A DNA stretch of 64,000 bases from Arenimonas maotaiensis (GTDB lineage: Bacteria; Pseudomonadota; Gammaproteobacteria; Xanthomonadales; Xanthomonadaceae). Location: assembly GCF_014638745.1 (NCBI RefSeq), contig NZ_BMFO01000001.1, positions 752,263-816,262 on the forward strand, given 5' to 3'. The notes beneath the pieces are model-generated. The model did no database searches and was not told the origin of the DNA. It saw nothing but the letters and a program-made list of their open reading frames with translations. Within the stretch, counting starts at the first letter, position 1. Each line of letters starts with the position of its first letter. Positions 9,153 to 17,392 of this stretch are shown here, piece after piece. The translations under genes and the position numbers were made by a program.

Positions 9153-10549
9153 GCCAGGCAGGGCAGATCGATCGCGAAGCGGGCGCCGCCGAGCTCCTGC
9201 GAACGGTCGACCGACAGCGTGCCGTGGTAGGACCTGACGATGTCCTGCACGATGGCCATGCCGATGCCGTGGCCCTGCACGCGCTCGTCGCCGCGCACGC
9301 CGCGCTGCAGGATGCGGCCGATGTCCTCCGGCGCGATGCCCGGGCCGTCGTCCTCGACGCAGATGTGCAGGCCCGGACGCTTGGCGCCGGGCTCGTATAC
9401 CGGACGCACGGTCAACAGCACGCGGCGGGCGGCCCATTTGAAGGCGTTCTCCAGGAAATTGCCGAGCAGCTCCTGCAGGTCGCCGGCCTCGCCGGAAAAC
9501 TGCGATTTGGGGTCGATCTCGAATTCGCAGTACACGCCCTTGGCGCGGTGGATCTTCTCCAGGCTGGCGACGATGCTCTCGGCGTGCGGCAGCACGTCGA
9601 TCGGGGCCGAATACAGCGCGTGTCCGGCGCGCGCGGCGCGTGACAGCTGGTAGGACACGATGTCGTTCATGCGTTGCAGCTGGGTATAGACCTCGCGCTT
9701 GAACTGGGCCGGATCGTCGCCGTTGTCGATCTGCGACTGCAGCACCGCCAGCGGCGTCTTCAGGCTGTGCGCCAGGTCGGCCAAGGTGTTGCGGCTCATT
9801 TCCAGGTTGCCGCGCTCGCTGTCGAGCAGGGCGTTGATGCTGCCGGCGATCGGGCCGAGCTCGGTCGGATAGCGCCGGCCCAGGCGCGCCTGCCGGCCCG
9901 ACTGCAGCGCCTGCATCTCGGACTCCAGAACCCGCAGCGGCTGCAGGCTCCAGCGCAGGATGGCGATCTGCACCAGCACCAGCAGAACGCCGGCGATGCC
10001 GAGATAGCCCCACAGCGTGCGCCGGTATTCGGCGATCTGCTTGAATATCTCCTCTTCGCTTTCGTAGATGTGCAGGGTCAGCACCCGCGGGCCGCTCTTG
10101 GTCTCGAACCGGAGCGTATCGGTATAGCGGTAGGCGTTGATGCGGATGTCTTCGCCGATCGGCAGCGGCAGCGGGCCGTCGAATTCGGGCGCGTCGCCGA
10201 CCTCGCGGGCCGGCAACGCCGGCAGGCTGAACAGCGCCACCGACTGCGACTGCCAGTTGACGCCCTCGCCCTGGATCTGGGCGTACAGGCCGCTGCGGAA
10301 TTCGTTGAAGCGCGCGTCGGGCGCCTTGTCGAGCGCGGCCGGCAGCAGGCGCCCGCGCCGGTCGAAGCCGACCTTGTTCCAATAGGCGTCGGCGTGGCGC
10401 GCCATGCGCGCCTCCATGTTGTCGACCAGCGAGTTGCGGAAAGCCTGGTCGAGCGCCATCCCGGTCAGGCCGAGGAAGGCGATCAGGCCGAGGCTGGCGG
10501 CGATCAGTTGCCGCGCGTGCAGCGACAGGGCCCGGCGCATCGGGAACAT
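9149..10549 (-). CDS. phoQ: PhoQ-type sensor histidine kinase
   Basis: Inner-membrane sensor kinase of a two-component system. Membrane segments at about residues 14-32 and 180-198 enclose a periplasmic domain of about 145 residues with acidic patches (ESEEEIF near 163), as in PhoQ where such residues bind divalent cations. A HAMP-like linker is followed by the phosphorylation motif DLAHSLKTPLAVL with His261, an N-box LLGNFLENAFKWA, and ATP-lid motifs VEDDGPGI and GHGIGMAIV. The gene lies 16 bases after the regulator gene on the same strand. The PhoQ assignment rests on architecture and the pairing; the true signal is not visible in sequence. Confidence 0.88.
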   Translation of the reverse strand: MFPMRRALSLHARQLIAASLGLIAFLGLTGMALDQAFRNSLVDNMEARMARHADAYWNKVGFDRRGRLLPAALDKAPDARFNEFRSGLYAQIQGEGVNWQSQSVALFSLPALPAREVGDAPEFDGPLPLPIGEDIRINAYRYTDTLRFETKSGPRVLTLHIYESEEEIFKQIAEYRRTLWGYLGIAGVLLVLVQIAILRWSLQPLRVLESEMQALQSGRQARLGRRYPTELGPIAGSINALLDSERGNLEMSRNTLADLAHSLKTPLAVLQSQIDNGDDPAQFKREVYTQLQRMNDIVSYQLSRAARAGHALYSAPIDVLPHAESIVASLEKIHRAKGVYCEFEIDPKSQFSGEAGDLQELLGNFLENAFKWAARRVLLTVRPVYEPGAKRPGLHICVEDDGPGIAPEDIGRILQRGVRGDERVQGHGIGMAIVQDIVRSYHGTLSVDRSQELGGARFAIDLPCLA

Positions 10550-10565
10550 GGCGCGGGCGCCGGGC

Positions 10566-11246
10566 TTATTCGTTGCGCGGGATGGCGAAGCGGTAACCGC
10601 GGCCGCGGACGGTCTCGATCGGCTTCAGCGTGCCGTCCGGGTCGAGCTTCTTGCGCAGGCGGCCGACGAACACTTCGAGCACGTTGGAATCGCGGTCGAA
10701 ATCCTGCTGGTAGATGTGTTCGGTCAGGTCGGCTTTGGACACCAGTTCGCCGGCGTGCAGCATCAGGTATTCCAGCACCTTGTACTCGTAGCTGGTCAGG
10801 TCGGTCGGGGCATCATTGATGGTGACCTTCTGCGCCGCCAGATCGAGCTTGACCGGGCCGCACTCGAGCGAGGGCTTGCTCCAGCCGGCGGCGCGGCGCA
10901 GCAGCGCGTTGATGCGCGCCAGCAGTTCTTCCACGTGGAACGGCTTGACCAGGTAATCGTCGGCGCCGTACTTCAGGCCTTCGACCTTGTCCTGCCAGCT
11001 GGAACGCGCGGTCAGGATCAGGATCGGGAATTTCTGGCCGGCGTCGCGCAGGCCGCGCACCACGTCCATGCCCGAGAGCTTGGGCAGGCCGAGGTCGATC
11101 ACCGCCAGGTCGAACGGCACTTCGCGGCCGTGGAACAGGGCCTCTTCGCCGTCGCTGGCGGTATCCACGGCGAACCCTTCGCGCTTCAGGCGCGCGGCCA
11201 AGGTCTCCCGGAGCGGGGCTTCGTCTTCCACTAACAGGATGCGCAT
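10566..11246 (-). CDS. phoP: PhoP-type OmpR-family response regulator
   Basis: A 226-residue DNA-binding response regulator. The receiver domain (1-115) starts MRILLVEDEA with acidic residues 8-9, has the phospho-acceptor Asp51 in VIDLGLPKLSG, and the LTAR and KPF switch residues. The C-terminal winged helix (130-222) contains LTSYEYKVLEYLM and VGRLRKKLD, typical of the OmpR/PhoB class. It is presumably phosphorylated by the kinase encoded 16 bases downstream. A direct hexamer repeat upstream of the preceding gene suggests autoregulation of the three-gene unit. Confidence 0.92.
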   Translation of the reverse strand: MRILLVEDEAPLRETLAARLKREGFAVDTASDGEEALFHGREVPFDLAVIDLGLPKLSGMDVVRGLRDAGQKFPILILTARSSWQDKVEGLKYGADDYLVKPFHVEELLARINALLRRAAGWSKPSLECGPVKLDLAAQKVTINDAPTDLTSYEYKVLEYLMLHAGELVSKADLTEHIYQQDFDRDSNVLEVFVGRLRKKLDPDGTLKPIETVRGRGYRFAIPRNE

Positions 11247-11286
11247 GGCTCAAACCTCTCGGGTGTTCGGATACGGGAAAAGAGCG

Positions 11287-11676
11287 TCACCGGCGCGGAT
11301 CGGAACCCGCATCGTCGACGTTGACAGTGTCCACGGAACGGCCATTGCCGTCAAATAAACGGCGATCGATGACGATGCGGCCGTTCGGCATGCGCACCTT
11401 GATTTGATTGAGCTGGCGGCCTTCGACGGTGACCGGTACCGCGCCGATGACCTTGCCGCCGGTCTGGCGTTCGACCTGACCGAGGGTGACCGGCCGCCGG
11501 CTGGAAGAACTGCCGAAGGAGGTCTTGGCGTTCGGGGCATTGCGCACGGGCGGCGCCTGGGTCTGTGCCGCCGGTTGCGCCTGCCGGGCTGCGGCAGGAC
11601 GCGTCGGCGTCGCCCCCGTGCCGGCGGCATACAGGCCGGCACCGAACGACAACAGAATGATCAGGCGGATCTTCAT
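11287..11676 (-). CDS. PepSY-like secreted protein upstream of phoPQ
   Basis: A 129-residue exported protein with a signal peptide (MKIRLIILLSFGAGLYAAGTGA), an Ala/Pro/Gln-rich linker (about 20-50), then a compact domain. The pattern VTLGQVERQTGGKVIGAVPV followed by VRMPNGRIVIDRRLF resembles a PepSY domain, the small fold that often accompanies sensor kinases and is proposed to sense envelope stress. The ATG at 11676 is preferred over an upstream TTG. It lies 40 bases before phoP, so the three probably form one operon. The domain match is by eye and the role is unproven. Confidence 0.72.
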   Translation of the reverse strand: MKIRLIILLSFGAGLYAAGTGATPTRPAAARQAQPAAQTQAPPVRNAPNAKTSFGSSSSRRPVTLGQVERQTGGKVIGAVPVTVEGRQLNQIKVRMPNGRIVIDRRLFDGNGRSVDTVNVDDAGSDPRR

Positions 11677-11703
11677 GGGCGTATGGTAATGCAAACCGGC
11701 CGC

Positions 11704-11720
11704 TAGTTAAATAAAAGTTA
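11704..11720 (-). promoter_or_regulatory. Putative PhoP-type direct-repeat operator
   Basis: On the minus strand TAACTT-TTATT-TAACTA gives two near-identical hexamers separated by five bases, an 11-base period. PhoP and related OmpR-class regulators bind direct hexamer repeats with this geometry. It sits 28 bases before the start of the PepSY-like gene that precedes phoP-phoQ, so positive autoregulation is plausible. The hexamer differs from the enteric GTTTA consensus, hence moderate confidence. Confidence 0.4.
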
Positions 11721-11758
11721 GTGTGGCATGGAGCCTATGAATTCCCTCTGAATCGGCC

Positions 11759-12667
11759 TCAAAACACCTCGCCGACACAGCAGCGCAGGGAGCCGCCGGC
11801 CTTTTCCAGCATCGGCATCGGCACCACGTGCAGGGTGAAGCCCCAATCCGCCAGCTGCCCGCGTTGCCCGGCATCCAAGCTGTCATGGGCGCGCTGGCTG
11901 AGGAACAGCGCGTCCTCGGCCAGGGTGATGCAGTTGCCGGCGTATTCGGCCTTCTGCCGGGCGTCCAGCCGCAGCGCCTGGCCGCCGTACAGCGCGGCGA
12001 CGGCTTCCGGCACGCGCGCATCGGCGAAGCCGGAAGACGCGACGGCCACGGCGCGCGAGGCCAGCACGCTGAGCACGACATTGGTGTGGTATTCGCCGTC
12101 AGCCAGGTCGAACAGCAAGGTGACGTTCAGGCCGAAGGCCTCGTGCATCGCGCGCGCGCCGGTCTCGTCGCAGCGCTCGCTCAAGCCGCAGAAGCCGATA
12201 CCGCGGGCGCGGTCGATCACCAGCGAACCGGTCAGCTCGCAGACGCCCGGCTGAAGGCTGAGGTCGATTTCGCGCCGCTCAAGCGTTTGCTTGAAATAGG
12301 CGCGGATATCGGCGCGTTCGGCTTCGCGCCGGCGTACCGCGTGCCGCATGTGGCCGACGAGGTAGCGGCCGGGCGCGGTGGCGAACACGTTGTTGGGGAA
12401 CACCGCGTCCGGCGTGGCGGCATCGCCCGGAAACACGGTGACCGGCAATACCCGGCGCACCGCCGCCTGCAACGCCCGGTGTTCGGCCAGGGCGCAGGCT
12501 TCGTCCACCGCCTCGCCCATCGCCATGTAGCGGTTGTCGCGGGCCGATTGTTCGGCCAGGCGGAAGCCATCGGGCGAGACCATGAACACCGCGCGGGCGC
12601 AGGTCGGCGCGACGACCGGCAAGCCGGCAGCCAGCGCGATGAAAGAATCGATGTCGCGGGTGATCAC
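11759..12667 (-). CDS. CtlX-like citrulline/dimethylarginine hydrolase
   Basis: A 302-residue protein of the guanidino-group-modifying fold shared by arginine deiminase, DDAH and the citrulline utilisation hydrolase CtlX. Visible family features are PDAVFPNN (87-94), the catalytic-type histidine in GEYHTNVVLS (His194) and the C-terminal cysteine in GGSLRCCVGE (Cys296/297). Expected chemistry is hydrolysis of a ureido or guanidino group through a Cys-thiouronium intermediate; for CtlX this turns citrulline into ornithine, ammonia and CO2. The GTG start overlaps the dusA stop by four bases (GTGA), so it is probably translated with dusA. Citrulline versus dimethylarginine as substrate cannot be decided from sequence. 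Confidence 0.8.
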   Translation of the reverse strand: MITRDIDSFIALAAGLPVVAPTCARAVFMVSPDGFRLAEQSARDNRYMAMGEAVDEACALAEHRALQAAVRRVLPVTVFPGDAATPDAVFPNNVFATAPGRYLVGHMRHAVRRREAERADIRAYFKQTLERREIDLSLQPGVCELTGSLVIDRARGIGFCGLSERCDETGARAMHEAFGLNVTLLFDLADGEYHTNVVLSVLASRAVAVASSGFADARVPEAVAALYGGQALRLDARQKAEYAGNCITLAEDALFLSQRAHDSLDAGQRGQLADWGFTLHVVPMPMLEKAGGSLRCCVGEVF

Positions 12668-13650
12668 ATGCGATCTCCGCCGATGCGGGTGGCGGCCAGC
12701 GCCTTTTCGATCACCGACCAATCGGCGCCGGGCAACGGCGCCTCCTGGCTGAGTACTTGCCGGAACAAGCGGCCGCCGGGTTGGCCATGGTACAGGCCGA
12801 GCAGGCATTTGCTGATGTGCTTGAGCGCCACGCCGCGCTGCAACTGCGCCCGCACATACGGCTCCATCCGCCGCAGCAGCGATTCGCGGTCGGCTTCGGG
12901 GGTACCGAACAGCGCGCACTGCATCTGGTGCAGGCGGTACGGCTCATGGTAGGCGGCGCGGCCGATCATCACGCCGTCGACATGCCGGAGGGCCTCATCG
13001 CACTGCGCGGTTTCGGTGAGTCCGCCGTTGAGCACGATGCGCAGGTCCGGACGCTCGGCCTTCAGCCGGTACGCCCAGTCGTAACGCAGCGGCGGAATCT
13101 CGCGGTTCTCCTTCGGGCTCAGGCCGTTCAGCCAGGCCTTGCGCGCATGCACGATGAACTCCCGGCAGCCGGCGGCGGCCACGGCATCGATGAAGGCGCG
13201 GAAATAACCGTAGTCCTCGTGTTCGTCCACGCCGAGCCGGCACTTCACCGTCACCGGCAATCGGGTGGCGCCGCGCATGGCGGCCACGCATTCGGCCACC
13301 AGCGCCGGCTCCTTCATCAGGCAAGCGCCGAAGCGGCCGGCCTGCACGCGGTCGGACGGACAGCCGACGTTGAGGTTGATTTCGTCGTAACCGAAGCCTT
13401 CGGCGATGCGGCAGGCTTCGGCCAGATGCGCCGGATCGCTGCCGCCCAGCTGCAAGGCCACCGGATGTTCGCTGGCGTCGAAGCCGAGCAGGCGCGGGCG
13501 GTCGCCCTGGATCACCGCGCGGGCGTGCACCATCTCGGTGTACAGGCGCGCCTGCGGCGCCAGGATGCGGTGGAACACGCGGCAATGGCTATCTGTCCAG
13601 TCCATCATCGGGGCGACGGACAGGCGGATGGAATTCGGATAATCGGTCAT
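12664..13650 (-). CDS. dusA: tRNA-dihydrouridine synthase A
   Basis: FMN enzyme that reduces uridine to dihydrouridine in the D-loop of tRNAs (positions 20/20a for DusA). The N-terminal TIM barrel begins LSVAPMMDWTD; the catalytic cysteine is Cys97 in NVGCPSDRVQ, and HARKAWLNGLSPKENR is a DusA signature that separates it from DusB and DusC. The C-terminal helical domain binds tRNA. Length, 328 residues, is typical. It starts 10 bases after the tamB stop and overlaps the CtlX-like gene by four bases, so tamA-tamB-dusA-ctlX look like one transcript. Confidence 0.95.
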   Translation of the reverse strand: MTDYPNSIRLSVAPMMDWTDSHCRVFHRILAPQARLYTEMVHARAVIQGDRPRLLGFDASEHPVALQLGGSDPAHLAEACRIAEGFGYDEINLNVGCPSDRVQAGRFGACLMKEPALVAECVAAMRGATRLPVTVKCRLGVDEHEDYGYFRAFIDAVAAAGCREFIVHARKAWLNGLSPKENREIPPLRYDWAYRLKAERPDLRIVLNGGLTETAQCDEALRHVDGVMIGRAAYHEPYRLHQMQCALFGTPEADRESLLRRMEPYVRAQLQRGVALKHISKCLLGLYHGQPGGRLFRQVLSQEAPLPGADWSVIEKALAATRIGGDRM

Positions 13651-13660
13651 GCGGTATGGT

Positions 13661-16600
13661 TCATTTGCGCCAGTTGAGCGCGGCCGAAGTCTGCTCGCGC
13701 TGGTCGGATTGTTCGGATTCGACGGTGATGTCGAGGCCTTTCTGCAGCAGGTACTTCAGCGTGATGACCTGACCGATGCCGAGCAGCGACACGCCGTAGC
13801 TGACGAAGAACTTGGGCGACAGCTGCTTGCCGATAGTCAGTGTCGAGCCGCCGAGCGCGCGCGAATCGCTGATCGAGGCCTGGTCCAGGCCGATCTGCCG
13901 GCCGAGCGTGCCGACCAGCACCGAGCCACCGGCGTTCAGCGCCATCGAGCGGGCGTTGATGGAGTTGGCCTGGCCGGCGCTGACCTGGGTGATCGGACGC
14001 CCGAACAGCAGCCAGGACAGCGCGTCGGAATCGGACATGGCCGGATTGGACACCACGCGCGTGCGCGGCCGCGAGGCCAGGCCGGTGATCTCCAGGCCGA
14101 CGGTGATGTTGGCGTCCTCGATCACGCGCTCGGTCAATACGTCCAGGCGCGGCTCGTACACCGGGCTGTTGTTGTAGGCGATGTTGCCGCGCTTGATCTG
14201 CAGCGCCTGACCGTAGGCGGCGTAACGGCCGCCCAGGTTGAGGGTGCCGGTCAGCCGGGTCGGCGCGTCGTGCGGACTGTTCACCGCGACCTTGCCGCTG
14301 ACCGTGCCGTCCAGTCCGTAGCCGGTGACGCGCACCTTATCGCTGGCACTGACCTGAAGTTTCAGGCCGAGCTTGAGCAGGTCGGCAGCGGTCTTCTCCG
14401 GCACTGGATCGACCACCGTCACGTCGGCGGACACGGTGACGCCGGTGCTGATCTTCTCCAGATTGACCAGACCTTCGGTCAGCGCGATGTCGCCGGCCAG
14501 GCTGTACACGCCGCCGGTGTAACCGAGCAACAGGTCGGTGTCGGCGGTCAGCTGCAGGTCGGGCGTGTCGGCCAGGTCGATGCCGCGGCCGCGCAGACGC
14601 AGGTCGATCGGCTGCGGCAATTGGTCGGCCGGGTCCCAGACGCCGGTCACCGTCAAGCGGCCCTCGCCGGAACGGATCGAGCCCTTGACCAGCATCGCCA
14701 GGTTGTCGCGGCTGGTAGCGGTAATCTGGCCGTCGCTCAATTTCAAACCAAGCGCGGGAATCTGCACGCTGAAATCCTGCAGGCGGTAGGCGCCGTTGAT
14801 CAGCGGTTCGGCGCGCGTGCCGGCCACCGTGACCTCGCCGGCAATGCGGCCGGTCGGCTGGGCCAGATCGAGCGAGAACAGTTCCAGCCAATCCAGGCGA
14901 TTGACCTGCAAGCGCAATTTGCCGGACAGCGGCGAGGCGTCCTCGAAACCGGCGGCCAATTCGCCGTCGATGAAGCCGTCCTGCGGCAAGCGCGCGCTGA
15001 TCCGGCCGTTGAAACGCCGGCCGAGCCATTCGGCGTCCACGCGCACATCGTCCAGGCGCGCCACGTCGGCGCCGTTGCCGGATTTGACGCCGATGCCGAG
15101 GCTGGGCACGCGCAGCTCGGCGAAACCGCCGGCGGCCAGCGCGAAATCCTTGGGCAATTCACCGGTCAGGGAGGCCATGCCACGGTAGGTGAACTCCCGG
15201 CCGGCGTTGTTGAGCCAGGGTTCGAGTAGGACCAACGGGAAATCCCGGCCGTCCAAGGCGATGCGGCCGCCCATGTCCTGCGCGCACAGGCGCGCGCTGC
15301 CGGATGCATTGGCCAAGCAGAACGGGCTGAAAGCGTAACCCGCCGCCGGGAAGCGCAACTGCATCGGCGCAGCCAACTGCCATTGGCCGAACGCGTCGCC
15401 ATTCAATCGCACGCTCTGCAGCGCCACGCGCGGTTCGGTTTCCGACCACTGCAAACGGCCGTCGGCGTCCAAGGCATAGGTACCGGCGCGCGCCATCACG
15501 CGCAGACCGGCATCGGCCGGGCGACCACGCATCTCGGCACGCAGCGACTGCAGCGTCTGGCCGTCGAACGCCAGCTCGTCGGCCTCGAGCACTGTCAGCG
15601 CGCCGGTCACGGTGTCGCCCTGCAGGCGCAGCGCGCCGATGCGATAACCGAACGCCGACAATCCGCTACCGCGCAGATCGACCCGGTAATCCGGCAGGCG
15701 CGGATCGCCTTCCAGATGCGCCGTGCCCTCGATGCGGCCGCGCCAGTCGGGATGCAAATCGTCGAGCACCAGCGGCTGCAACGCGGCATCGACCCGGATC
15801 CGCGCGCCGCCCTCGCCTTTCAGACGCAAGCGCGAGCCGCCGATGCCCAGGTCGGCTTCGCCGTCCACGGCCATGCCGGTAAAGCGCAGATCGGCCTTGC
15901 CGGTCAAGGCGCGGCCGCGCAGGCTGCCGCCGAGCCGGTCGATGCGCAATGCGCCACGCCAGTCCTTGCCGGTCTCGCCGATGGCCGAAGCCTGGATGTC
16001 GGCATCGACCGCGCCGGGGAATGCGGCATGGAAATAACCTGGATCGAAACGGCGCAGGCCGCCCTCGAACGCGAACTCCAGACGCGGCGACCAGACCGCT
16101 TTCAGGCGCCCGTTCAAGCCGCCTTGCGCGGTTTCCACCGTCAGCGTCGGCAACTCGGCCGAGGACTTGCCACCCGTGCCTTGGAAACGGACTTTCGCGC
16201 TCTCGGCGGCGCGAGCCAAGCGCGCATCGCCGCGCACCTGCCACTTCGCGAGACTGCCGGACCACTGCGCCTCGCCGCTGAGTTTGACCGGCGTGCCGCC
16301 GGCTTCGCCGTCGGCCAACGGTAATGGATAATCGCGCACCTGCAGCGTGATGCCGTCGCTGGCGAAATCGCCGCTGTCGGCGAAGCTGCCGGTGGCGCGG
16401 AAACGGCCGCCGCCGAACAGCAGCTGCAGTTCCTCCAACACGATGCGCCCCTCGGCGCGCGCGATGCGCGAGGGCTCGATCACCAGCGTCTGCCCGTCGC
16501 GGCTGAGCTCGCCGGCGACCTGGGCATGGCCGCTGCCGCCGGAGGCCGCCAACTGCGCGCGGTACACGCTGTCGTCGACGAAGCCGAGCCGACGCGGCTC

Positions 16601-17392
16601 GAACGCTTCGGTGCTGGCGCTGAGGAACCAGAACGGCTTGCCGTCGCGCTCGGTGAGTTGCCATTCCAATCGGGCCGGTTCCGGCATCGCGCCGTCCAGC
16701 GCCAGGCGGAAGCGCGTGGCGTTGCCGTCGGCGCGCAGGCGCAGCGATTGCGGCGTGTCGCCGGTATCCAGGCGCACGCGTCCGGACAGCGCCGTGTCGT
16801 ACTGGCGGTTCGGCCGGTAATGGCCTTGGAACTCGATCAGGCCGTGTTCGGACACCGCCTGCAGGCCGGGAATGCGCAGATGGCCGGGCTGCAGATCGAA
16901 GCCGCCGGTGACCGACTTCAGCGCATACAGCGGCGTGTCCTGTTCGAACAGCTGCAAATCGGAAACCTGCAGGCTGTCGACCCGCACGCCGAGCGGCAAA
17001 TCGAGCGCCGGCAGGCTGTCCGGCCAACGCGGGAACTCAAACGGCGTATCGTCCTTGGCCAGATGGAGGCGCACGCGCCGGGCGCGCAGCAGCTCGATGT
17101 TGAGGTTGCGCACCAGCAGCGGGCTGAGCGCGGCACGGATCTCCAGACTGCCGGCCTCGAAGCGCTGCGTGGCGTCGCGGTAGCGGATGCGTTCGAAACG
17201 CAGGCCGTCGAGGATGCGGCCGTCGACCCGCTGCCAGCTCAGGCTGGCGCCGGCCGGCAACTGCCCTTGCAGTCGCGCCAGCGCGAAATCGCGGCCGGAT
17301 TCGGTGCGCAGCAGCCATTGCAAGAGCATGACGCACGCCAGCAGCAGGAGCAGCGGCAACCACAGCCAACGCAGGAGGCGACGCACGTTCAC
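13661..17392 (-). CDS. tamB: Translocation and assembly module subunit TamB
   Basis: A 1243-residue inner-membrane-anchored periplasmic protein. The N-terminal helix (LRWLWLPLLLLLACVMLLQWLL) anchors it, the long central part is repetitive beta structure expected to form the hydrophobic groove of the bridge-like (AsmA/VPS13-type) family, and the C-terminal DUF490 domain ends with TSAALNWRK. TamB works with TamA in outer-membrane protein insertion and probably phospholipid transport between membranes. The start is a GTG that overlaps the tamA stop (GTGA), so the two are translationally coupled. Sequence similarity is low across TamB proteins; assignment rests on architecture, the C-terminal domain and the tamA neighbour. 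Confidence 0.93.
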   Translation of the reverse strand: MNVRRLLRWLWLPLLLLLACVMLLQWLLRTESGRDFALARLQGQLPAGASLSWQRVDGRILDGLRFERIRYRDATQRFEAGSLEIRAALSPLLVRNLNIELLRARRVRLHLAKDDTPFEFPRWPDSLPALDLPLGVRVDSLQVSDLQLFEQDTPLYALKSVTGGFDLQPGHLRIPGLQAVSEHGLIEFQGHYRPNRQYDTALSGRVRLDTGDTPQSLRLRADGNATRFRLALDGAMPEPARLEWQLTERDGKPFWFLSASTEAFEPRRLGFVDDSVYRAQLAASGGSGHAQVAGELSRDGQTLVIEPSRIARAEGRIVLEELQLLFGGGRFRATGSFADSGDFASDGITLQVRDYPLPLADGEAGGTPVKLSGEAQWSGSLAKWQVRGDARLARAAESAKVRFQGTGGKSSAELPTLTVETAQGGLNGRLKAVWSPRLEFAFEGGLRRFDPGYFHAAFPGAVDADIQASAIGETGKDWRGALRIDRLGGSLRGRALTGKADLRFTGMAVDGEADLGIGGSRLRLKGEGGARIRVDAALQPLVLDDLHPDWRGRIEGTAHLEGDPRLPDYRVDLRGSGLSAFGYRIGALRLQGDTVTGALTVLEADELAFDGQTLQSLRAEMRGRPADAGLRVMARAGTYALDADGRLQWSETEPRVALQSVRLNGDAFGQWQLAAPMQLRFPAAGYAFSPFCLANASGSARLCAQDMGGRIALDGRDFPLVLLEPWLNNAGREFTYRGMASLTGELPKDFALAAGGFAELRVPSLGIGVKSGNGADVARLDDVRVDAEWLGRRFNGRISARLPQDGFIDGELAAGFEDASPLSGKLRLQVNRLDWLELFSLDLAQPTGRIAGEVTVAGTRAEPLINGAYRLQDFSVQIPALGLKLSDGQITATSRDNLAMLVKGSIRSGEGRLTVTGVWDPADQLPQPIDLRLRGRGIDLADTPDLQLTADTDLLLGYTGGVYSLAGDIALTEGLVNLEKISTGVTVSADVTVVDPVPEKTAADLLKLGLKLQVSASDKVRVTGYGLDGTVSGKVAVNSPHDAPTRLTGTLNLGGRYAAYGQALQIKRGNIAYNNSPVYEPRLDVLTERVIEDANITVGLEITGLASRPRTRVVSNPAMSDSDALSWLLFGRPITQVSAGQANSINARSMALNAGGSVLVGTLGRQIGLDQASISDSRALGGSTLTIGKQLSPKFFVSYGVSLLGIGQVITLKYLLQKGLDITVESEQSDQREQTSAALNWRK

